Shown here in pieces: positions 18,299 through 26,100 of a DNA stretch of 64,000 nt. The notes under the pieces are model-generated. The model was not told where the DNA came from, did not search any database, and saw only the letters and a list, made by a program, of their open reading frames with translations. The DNA is taken from positions 1,364,001-1,428,000 of the forward strand of contig JADKJP010000006.1 of NCBI GenBank assembly GCA_016720935.1. Reading direction: 5' to 3'. This stretch comes from Bacteroidota bacterium (GTDB lineage Bacteria; Bacteroidota; Bacteroidia; AKYH767-A; 2013-40CM-41-45). The first letter of the stretch is position 1. The number at the start of each line of letters is the position of its first letter. Made by a program: the position numbers and the translations under genes.

Positions 18299-19153
18299 AT
18301 GAATTACGAACCCTTTCGTCCCCGTTCATCCAGTTTCCTGCCTGAGGTTGTCAAAAACATCCTCATCATCAACGGGATCATGTTTCTTGCTACCGTGCTC
18401 ATGGAAAATCGTGGAGCGGATCTGGTAGACATACTGGGACTTCATTATTTTGAATCCGATAAATTCAGAGTCTATCAGTTGATCACTTACATGTTCATGC
18501 ATGGTAGTTTCATGCATATTTTCTTCAACATGTTCGCCGTTTGGATGTTTGGCTCATCAATTGAAAATGTATGGGGACCGAGACGTTTCCTGACCTTTTA
18601 TATACTTACTGGTCTGGGTGCAGCCGTTGCTCATTATGGTATTCTTTATTTTGAAATGCAACCGGCACTGGCCTTTTTCAATGATTTTATTGCCAATCCT
18701 ACCCATGAGAAACTGGGTGCTTTGGTGAACTCGGAAGCCTTCCAGAGTTTTTCATCCCGGGACATGATTGAACATTACAATTCCTTTGTTCATGACTATA
18801 CTGTGATGGCTGCACAGAATCAGGCTGAAGCTCTCAAAATGAGTGTTGATTACATGAGCCAGTTCAAAGCTGATATTCTGAATGCCCCTGTTGTAGTGGG
18901 CGCTTCGGGTTCAGTGTTCGGATTACTTCTCGCTTATGGTATGTTGTTCCCGAACAATCTTTTGTTTGTGATGTTTTTTCCTGTTCCGATCAAGGCAAAG
19001 TACTTTGTGATCATTTATGGCGCGATTGAGTTATTTAGTGGTGTTGCACAGATTCCAGGAGATAATGTGGCACACTTTGCACATTTGGGAGGATTGTTTA
19101 CCGGATTGCTCATCATACTTTTTTGGAGACGTGGCCATCGTGGTCGTTTCTGA
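18299..19153 (+). CDS. Rhomboid family intramembrane serine protease (first of two)
   Basis: The 284-residue membrane protein carries the rhomboid hallmarks: MHGSFMHIFFNMFAVWMFG (HxxxN box in TM2), catalytic Ser203 in GASGSVFG, and catalytic His262 in AHLGGLF with His259 just before it. It cleaves substrate transmembrane helices within the bilayer. An unusually long insertion of about 80 polar residues (about 120-198, rich in Phe, Asn, Gln and Met) separates TM3 from the serine helix. The gene starts 86 nt after mutL, just after a 7-bp palindrome (18270-18284), and is followed by a second rhomboid 48 nt later. Confidence 0.93.
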   Translation: MNYEPFRPRSSSFLPEVVKNILIINGIMFLATVLMENRGADLVDILGLHYFESDKFRVYQLITYMFMHGSFMHIFFNMFAVWMFGSSIENVWGPRRFLTFYILTGLGAAVAHYGILYFEMQPALAFFNDFIANPTHEKLGALVNSEAFQSFSSRDMIEHYNSFVHDYTVMAAQNQAEALKMSVDYMSQFKADILNAPVVVGASGSVFGLLLAYGMLFPNNLLFVMFFPVPIKAKYFVIIYGAIELFSGVAQIPGDNVAHFAHLGGLFTGLLIILFWRRGHRGRF

Positions 19154-19201
19154 AAATGAAATTCATAAAATGCATAGAAAAGCACAAAGTAAACGATCGT
19201 A

Positions 19202-20089
19202 ATGGCCAATTCATTTTCTGATAACCTGAGAAGACAAATCAGCACAGCAGACACTTTGCAAAGACTGCTAATCGCTAACGTACTTGTCTTTGTTGTGGTG
19301 CGACTGGTGAACAGTCTGACTTCACTGTACATGGTTCCTCTTTTGGATTTTGAATCAGTGAGCAATTGGCTGGCAGTACCGGCTGCTCCAATGAAATTGC
19401 TTTTGAAACCATGGACATTGATCACATACATGTTTTACCACTGGGATTTTATGCATATCCTGTTCAACATGCTTTGGTTATTCTGGATGGGTAAAATATT
19501 TCAGGAATATCTCGGAAATAAAAAGTTGTTCAATACATATATTTTGGGTGGGATCAGTGGCGCTCTGTTGTATGTTCTTGCTTACAATGTTTTTCCTTTG
19601 TTCGCGGGTTCTGTTCATTCAGCGTATGCATTAGGAGCATCTGCCAGTGTTTTGGCCATTACAGTTGCAACTGCGACTCTGCTTCCCGATTACTCGATAC
19701 ATTTGCTCTTTTTTGGCCCTGTGAAATTAAAATGGATTGCCATGGTGACCATCCTGCTCGATCTTATTAATGTGAGCGGAAGCAATGCCGGAGGCCATAT
19801 CGCGCACTTAGGCGGAGCCCTCTTTGGATTTGTATATATCCGTCAGCTCAAAAGTGGAACCGATCTTTCCGCATGGCTCACAAAATTGATAGCATTCTTC
19901 ACTCCCGGTAAAAAGTCAAGAATGAAAGTGAGTCATTCGAGAAGAAGAAACGATGAAGAATTTGCTGCGACAAAGAAAAGCAAACAAGCCAGGCTTGATC
20001 AGATTCTGGACAAGATCAGTAAATCAGGCTATGGAAGTTTAACTACTGAAGAAAAAGATTTTCTATTCAATGCCAGTAAAGACAAGTAG
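19202..20089 (+). CDS. Rhomboid family intramembrane protease with DUF6576-like tail
   Basis: The 295-residue protein has six predicted membrane segments, the MHILFNMLWLFWMG box, Ser147 in LGASASVLAI and His202 in HIAHLGGALFGF. The motif is GASA rather than GASG, but the nucleophile and His are kept, so activity is likely. After the last membrane segment a basic cytoplasmic tail ends in a conserved block, LDQILDKISKSGYGSL followed by TTEEKDFLFNASK, matching the DUF6576 pattern found on Bacteroidota rhomboids. It lies 48 nt after the first rhomboid, which suggests a pair made together. Substrates are unknown. Confidence 0.92.
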   Translation: MANSFSDNLRRQISTADTLQRLLIANVLVFVVVRLVNSLTSLYMVPLLDFESVSNWLAVPAAPMKLLLKPWTLITYMFYHWDFMHILFNMLWLFWMGKIFQEYLGNKKLFNTYILGGISGALLYVLAYNVFPLFAGSVHSAYALGASASVLAITVATATLLPDYSIHLLFFGPVKLKWIAMVTILLDLINVSGSNAGGHIAHLGGALFGFVYIRQLKSGTDLSAWLTKLIAFFTPGKKSRMKVSHSRRRNDEEFAATKKSKQARLDQILDKISKSGYGSLTTEEKDFLFNASKDK

Positions 20090-20151
20090 TTTGATTGAAC
20101 TCTAAGTTTATTAATATTCTTTAACAGGGAGTGTAGACCTTACGGCAATTC

Positions 20152-21264
20152 ATGAAGCAGAATTTTTTGAATAAACTTTTTTGGATTTTAAATATTCTCG
20201 CGCTGATTGGTCTGGGCTTATCTTATCTGGCCTCTTATGTCAGTCCCGTGAAAGTCTGGTGGCTTGCTTTATTCGGATTGGCTTATGGAACTTTACTTGT
20301 CATTAATCTGCTGTTTGTTGTATTTTGGTTAATAAGGAAAAGCAAACGTTACAGATATTCCCTAATCCTTTCTGTTTTAGGGATTGGAAAAATTTTCGGA
20401 ATGTTCCAGATTTCCTTCACACATCAGCTGGATGATACCGCTCAAAGAGAAAAAGGAAGATTGAAAGTAATGAGTTTTAACGTCCGGCTTTTTGATCTGT
20501 ACAATTGGTTTCACAGTACGGATACGCGTGAACGCATTTTCGAGTTCCTCGACAGAGAAAAACCGGATGTACTTTGCTTTCAGGAATTTTTCTCTTCAGA
20601 ACGTGGCGCTCCATTCTACAGGAATGATGACACACTCCGGAAGTTGCTCTCAATGTACAGTCATATTGAATACACACTCACTTTACACGAAGGAGATCAT
20701 TGGGGCATTGCAACTTTCAGCAAATATCCTATCCTGAACAAACAAGCTGTCCATTTTCAAAAGAGAGGCGGGAATATTTTTATCTATACAGATATTAAAG
20801 CCGGAGAAGATACCATCCGGGTGTTCAATACTCATCTGGAAAGCGTCCGTTTCAGATGGGAGGATTACAAGTTTATTCAAAACCTGGGAAACGATGAAGT
20901 CCAGCAGGATGAAGTCAAAGGTGGTCTAAACATCCTGCGACGTTTAAAAAGAGCCTTTGTAAAGAGATCCATGCAGGTACAGGTATTGCACGATACGATG
21001 GATGCCAGTCCTTACCCAATCATTTTGTGTGGCGATTTTAATGATTCTCCTCCTTCCTATACGTATCACATATTGGCTGATGATCTGAAAGATGCTTTTC
21101 GTGAAAGCGGCAGTGGATTTGGAAAGACCTATTCCGGGCCATTCCCTTCTTTCCGTATTGATTATATCTTTCACGACAAACGGATCAACTCTTATGGTTA
21201 CAAGACAATGCGTGAGGAGTTGTCTGATCACTACCCTGTCAGTTGTTGGGTAGAACTACCATAG
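20152..21264 (+). CDS. Membrane-anchored endonuclease/exonuclease/phosphatase (EEP) family protein
   Basis: The 370-residue protein has two or three N-terminal hydrophobic segments (about 8-28, 34-64 and 72-88), then an EEP domain with motifs in order: MSFNVRLFD, DVLCFQEFFS, FNTHLESV, LCGDFNDSP and the C-terminal SDHYPV. These include the Asn, Glu, Asp-Asn and Asp-His metal and catalytic positions of the family. Members cut phosphoesters in nucleic acids, lipids or inositol phosphates; the substrate cannot be assigned. The domain would lie on the periplasmic side if the segments are three helices. It follows the rhomboid pair by 62 nt. Confidence 0.88.
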   Translation: MKQNFLNKLFWILNILALIGLGLSYLASYVSPVKVWWLALFGLAYGTLLVINLLFVVFWLIRKSKRYRYSLILSVLGIGKIFGMFQISFTHQLDDTAQREKGRLKVMSFNVRLFDLYNWFHSTDTRERIFEFLDREKPDVLCFQEFFSSERGAPFYRNDDTLRKLLSMYSHIEYTLTLHEGDHWGIATFSKYPILNKQAVHFQKRGGNIFIYTDIKAGEDTIRVFNTHLESVRFRWEDYKFIQNLGNDEVQQDEVKGGLNILRRLKRAFVKRSMQVQVLHDTMDASPYPIILCGDFNDSPPSYTYHILADDLKDAFRESGSGFGKTYSGPFPSFRIDYIFHDKRINSYGYKTMREELSDHYPVSCWVELP

Positions 21265-21266
21265 TT

Positions 21267-21304
21267 AATTGGACTTTTCGAATACGTCCAATTCCTTCAA
21301 TTTT
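21267..21304 (+). terminator. Candidate terminator after the EEP gene
   Basis: A perfect 8-bp stem, AATTGGAC (21267-21274) with GTCCAATT (21286-21293), is separated by an 11-nt loop and followed by a T-rich stretch. It begins 3 nt after the EEP stop. Confidence 0.5.
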
Positions 21305-21588
21305 ATAACGCATTTGTGAATTTTCGATTGAGCGAATGGATGTATTCAATTTTCATCCTGAAGTAAATACTTTAACTGATAGCATATAATGCTTATAAAT
21401 AAGCATTTAGATTATTATACTTAAAATTCAATTCGCTTAGGTTTTTGACCTTCAATGGCAATGAATTAATCCAGGGGAAATTCAAATGATCAGAGCGGCA
21501 AAGTAAATCGATTTCAAATTTTCGTAAAATTCTAAGATTTCATTTTCAAAGTTGGATGGCAATATTGCAGGATGATAGTGCATTTTAC

Positions 21589-21596
21589 TACCTTTG
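21589..21596 (+). promoter_or_regulatory. Candidate -7 box of mtaB adjacent to its start
   Basis: TACCTTTG is an exact TAnnTTTG match, ending 8 nt before the ATG at 21605. An upstream TTG at 21565-21567 is 21 nt away and could serve as the -33 element. The box lies downstream of the alternative ATG at 21572, so transcription from it would exclude that start. Confidence 0.6.
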
Positions 21597-21604
21597 GCCC
21601 CCCA

Positions 21605-22933
21605 ATGAACCGTCCCTCCACTGTATCCTTTTATACACTTGGCTGCAAATTGAATTTTGCAGAAACTTCCACTATTGGTCGTCAACTCAAGGAAGCCGGT
21701 TACTCTAAAGTCGATTTTGAAAACGGAGCTGATGTGGTTGTAATCAATACTTGTTCTGTGACGGAGAATGCGGATAAGGAATGCAGAAGCATTGTCAGAA
21801 AGGCTTTGCAATTGAATCCGGGGTCATTTATTACCGTGATTGGATGTTATGCGCAGCTGAAGCCAGAGGATATCTCCGTTATACCTGGAGTTGATCTTGT
21901 CTTGGGTGCAACAGAAAAATTCAAAATACAGGATTACCTTCATAATTTCAGCAAAAAAGATCAGGCAGAAGTTCATTCCTGTGAAATTACTGACGCCAGT
22001 TTTTTTGTGAGTTCTTACAGTATAGGTGATCGTACAAGAGCATTTTTAAAGGTTCAGGACGGTTGTGATTATACCTGTTCTTACTGCACCATCCCTCTTG
22101 CCAGAGGAGCGAGTCGTAGCGATTCGGTTCAAAATATCGTAGACAATGCTATAAAAATTGCTGCCCGTGGAGTCAAAGAAATTGTTTTGACCGGTGTTAA
22201 CATCGGGGATTTCGGTACAGATCATACTGGACTTGTTAATAGCAAGGAAAATTTTCTTGATCTGATTAAAGCATTGGATCAGATAGACGGAATAGAGCGA
22301 TTCAGGATTTCATCTATTGAACCAAATTTGCTCAAGGATGATATTATTCAGTTTGTTTCTTCTTCACAAAAATTTGTACCTCATTTTCATATCCCTCTTC
22401 AATCAGGGTCAAATAAAATTCTTGCGTCCATGCGCAGAAGATACAAGAGAGAACTATACGTGGAAAGAGTTTCACGAATCCGTGAACTGATGCCGGATGC
22501 CTGTATAGGAGTGGATGTTATCGTTGGTTTTCCGGGAGAATCAGAGGAGGATTTTCTGGACACTTACAATTTTTTGAATGAACTTGACATCTCCTACCTG
22601 CATGTGTTCACTTATTCTGAACGGGATAATACAGACGCTCTACTGATTCATCCTGTTGTGCCGATACAAGTACGTAAACAAAGGAATAAAATGCTGAGGA
22701 TACTTTCTGAAAAGAAACAAAGAGCATTTTATGAGAAATACAGAGGATGTGAGTTGCCGGTACTTTTTGAAGGTCTATCTGACGATGGATATCTTCATGG
22801 TTTTACTGACAATTACATCAAGGTTCGTGTAAAAATGGATTCCTCCATCAGCAACCAGATCATTCCATGCATTTTAGAAACTCTGGACGATGAGCAAAGG
22901 ATTTTTTCGGCAATGGTTCACTCTTTAAACTGA
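21605..22933 (+). CDS. mtaB: tRNA t6A37 methylthiotransferase MtaB
   Basis: The radical-SAM methylthiotransferase spans about 442 residues from the ATG at 21605 (MNRPSTVSFYTLGCKLN). It has three domains: an N-terminal UPF0004 [4Fe-4S] domain with Cys residues in TLGCKLN, INTCSVTENAD and VIGCYAQ; a radical-SAM core with the CxxxCxxC motif DYTCSYCTIPLARG; and a C-terminal TRAM-like segment. It converts t6A to ms2t6A at tRNA position 37. The KLNFAETS start matches MtaB rather than MiaB or RimO. I prefer 21605 over the ATG at 21572 because a perfect -7 box lies between the two. Confidence 0.95.
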   Translation: MNRPSTVSFYTLGCKLNFAETSTIGRQLKEAGYSKVDFENGADVVVINTCSVTENADKECRSIVRKALQLNPGSFITVIGCYAQLKPEDISVIPGVDLVLGATEKFKIQDYLHNFSKKDQAEVHSCEITDASFFVSSYSIGDRTRAFLKVQDGCDYTCSYCTIPLARGASRSDSVQNIVDNAIKIAARGVKEIVLTGVNIGDFGTDHTGLVNSKENFLDLIKALDQIDGIERFRISSIEPNLLKDDIIQFVSSSQKFVPHFHIPLQSGSNKILASMRRRYKRELYVERVSRIRELMPDACIGVDVIVGFPGESEEDFLDTYNFLNELDISYLHVFTYSERDNTDALLIHPVVPIQVRKQRNKMLRILSEKKQRAFYEKYRGCELPVLFEGLSDDGYLHGFTDNYIKVRVKMDSSISNQIIPCILETLDDEQRIFSAMVHSLN

Positions 22934-23110
22934 TCGGTATTTGTTATTTCTTTTACGGTTTTTAGTGTAAAAATGTGAAAAGAGTCTGCGCAACCAATAA
23001 ATAAAGGCTTTTCCGGGCAGTCAGTTGTTCGAATCAGGTATTTTTCTTATTTTGCTTAGCCTACAAAGTTTTACTCATTATTCGTTTTTATTATCCATCA
23101 CCATCACTTT

Positions 23111-26100
23111 ATGAAGCATTCAAAACTCAATTACTTTCCTGAAATCATTATGTTCAAAAATTGGTCAAATTTGCTTAGTCTGAAAATTTTCTGTTTCATT
23201 CAGATCTTCAGCCTGGTTATTTCTTTTTCATCCATTGCAGCAGATCAATGTATGCTACTCCCGATCACTGTTCAAAAAAGAACTCAGGAAGCGTCCCTGA
23301 TAGTTGAAGCGGAAGTGTTGAGTTCTCAATCCTTTTGGACAAAGAACCACGATATGATTTATACGATTCATCATTTGAAAATCTATAAATTATTCAAAGG
23401 AAATCCCTCATTAACGGAATTTGATATCCTTACTGAAGGAGGAACTGTTGGCCTTGATAAAGTTGAAATCACCTCGAGCCTGTCTTTATTTCCTGGTCAA
23501 CAGGGAGTATTTTTCTGTAATGTTTCAAAGCTGGATAAAAAATTAAAACCAACCGGAGGAAACACGCTTTACGATGCTTATGGAAGTGAACAAGGCTTTA
23601 TCGAGTACAATGTTGTGGAAAACCTTGCCTCCACTCCTTTTTATCACTACACTTCCATCACAGGACAATTGTATAGTGAATTGACAGGATATACCGGTGC
23701 TCAGTTTGTTCAAATTGCACCGAATACACTGCTTAATCAAAGCATCCAAAAATTGCAGGCACCGAAAAGTGGAGGCAATTCCACACTTGCGATTCCTACG
23801 ATTACTTCTTTCACTCCAACTTCAATTACTGCAGGAACAAGATCCTTGTTAACCATTAACGGCACAAATTTCGGTGCAACACGAGGAACAGGATTTGTTG
23901 AATTTAAAAACGCGAATGATGGTGGTACAACCTATGTCAAAGCAAAAGATATTGATTACAGAACCTGGACAAGTACACAAATTACCGTTTGGGTTCCGAG
24001 TAGTTCACTCACTAATGGGCCTTCTGCCGGAACAGGCACAATTAGGGTGACAAACAGTGATCCAAACAGTGTGACCAGTGCCGCTACACTTACTGTAACC
24101 TATTCGCATATCAATGTTGAATACAACAACACAGGATTTTATACGGAACATATCAATGACAATACTACCGGTGGTTATACTTTTCAATTTGAGTCGGCAA
24201 GATTTGCCTCGAATGCTCCGGCAGTAGCAGCATTCACCAGAGCGATGAATACATGGACCTGCAACACAAACATGAATTGGATCATTGGCGCTAATACCGC
24301 AGTGGATACCGTTTTAGCGGATGGAATCAATATTGTTCGATTTGATATTGGTCCTTCCCTACCAGCCGGTGTTCTTGGTCGCGCAACAAGTCGTTTGAGT
24401 GGTTGTGTTGGCGGAGTTGATACAGTGTGGACTGTTACGGAAATAGATGTTATTTATGATGATGGAGCTGCGGGACTGGCATGGCAATTTGGCCCATCTA
24501 ATGCGACGATCAGTCAGGTAGATTTTGAATCCGTGACAGTACATGAATTGGGACATGCTCATCAGTTGCAACACATTATTCTTTCAGGTGCAGTGATGCA
24601 TTATTCCATTGCGAATGGACAAACTACTCGTACACTCAGTGCTGCCAATGATATTGCCGGAGGAAACTATGTCCTCACAAAAAGTGTCGCTGCTCACGGA
24701 GCATGTAAACTGATTGCAAATGCACTGACCACTTTAAGCCTTGCTTCAAGTATAAGTATTGGTGCCACAGGTACTAATGTCTGCTCTAATGCCAGTGTCA
24801 CATTTACCGCTACATCCGTTGTTCCTGCCGGAACTCCGACATATCAATGGAAAAAAAATGGTGTAAATGTGGGCACCAACAGTACAACTTATACCAATGC
24901 ATCCTGGGTCAATGGTGACGTCGTCACCTGTGTTATGACCGTGAGTGGTGGTTGTAACGAGGTTAAGACCTCCAATGCCATCACAATGACCGTGAGTAGT
25001 CCTGTGGCTGCCAGTGTAACTATTAGTGCAAGTCCTTCCGTGACAATTTGCTCCGGAACTTCGGTAACATTCACTGCTGTTCCAACAAATGGTGGCACCC
25101 CTACATATCAATGGAAAAAGAATGGTGTGAATGTAGGTACTAACAGTACCACGTATACGGATGCTGCTCTTGCAAATGGAAATACTATTACATGTGTAAT
25201 GACCAGCAGCCTGGGTTGTGTCACGGGAAGCCCTGCGACTTCAAATACCCTTACAATGACTGTCAATGCAAGCGTTGCCGCTGGTGTCTCGATAAGTGCA
25301 AGCCCTTCCGGTACCATCTGTGCAGGAACGAGCGTAACGTTTACAGCAGTACCGACCAATGGTGGTGCAAGTCCCTCCTATCAATGGAAAAAGAATGGAG
25401 TGAATGTGGGTACCAACAGTACGACATACACAGATGCAGGATTAGTAAGTGGAAATACAATTTCCTGTGTGATGACAAGCAATGCGACTTGTGTGACCGG
25501 AAGTCCTGCTACCTCCAATACAATAACCATGACGGTCAATGCAAATGTCACAGCCAGCGTCGTGATTTCCGCGAGCCCGTCTACTTCCATTTGCTCAGGA
25601 ACGAATGTGACTTTCACCGCAGTTCCAACCAATGGCGGTACAACTCCCTCCTATCAATGGAAAAAAAATGGAGTAAATGTGGGGACAAATAGTACAACTT
25701 ATTCGGATGCAGGTCTTGCCAATGGGAATACAATCACTTGTGTAATGACCAGCAATGCTACTTGCGTAACAGGTAGTCCTGCTACATCCAATACCATCAC
25801 AATGACTGTGACTCCAAGTGTCACTGCCAGTGTTTCCATTTCCGCGAGTCCATCTTCCACCATTTGCGCAGGTACAAGTGTGACATTTACTGCTGTTCCG
25901 ACGAACGGCGGTACAACTCCATCTTATCAGTGGAAAAAGAACGGTGTGAATGTCGGCACCAACAGTACAACATATACAGACGCAGGATTAGTGAATGGAA
26001 ATACCATAACCTGTATCTTGACCAGCAATGCTACCTGCGTTAACGGTAGTCCGGCTACTTCCAATACTGTTACCATGACGGTAAATGCGAACGTTGCTGC

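Larger units (their letters stand above)
21265..21604. other. AT-rich intergenic region between the EEP gene and mtaB
   Basis: A 340-nt gap without a convincing gene. It holds the hairpin at 21267, an AT-rich hairpin AATGCTTA/TAAGCATT at 21388-21407 with a 4-nt loop, and the mtaB -7 box at 21589. An open frame on the minus strand overlapping mtaB has no coding character. Confidence 0.6.

Noticed and set aside
21482..21811. 109-residue minus-strand frame across the mtaB start
   Set aside because: It overlaps the conserved MtaB N-terminus on the other strand and has no domain or upstream signal.
23010..23045. tRNA-like GTTCGAATC sequence before the giant secreted gene
   Set aside because: The flanking bases do not form a T-arm or acceptor stem, so no cloverleaf can be drawn.
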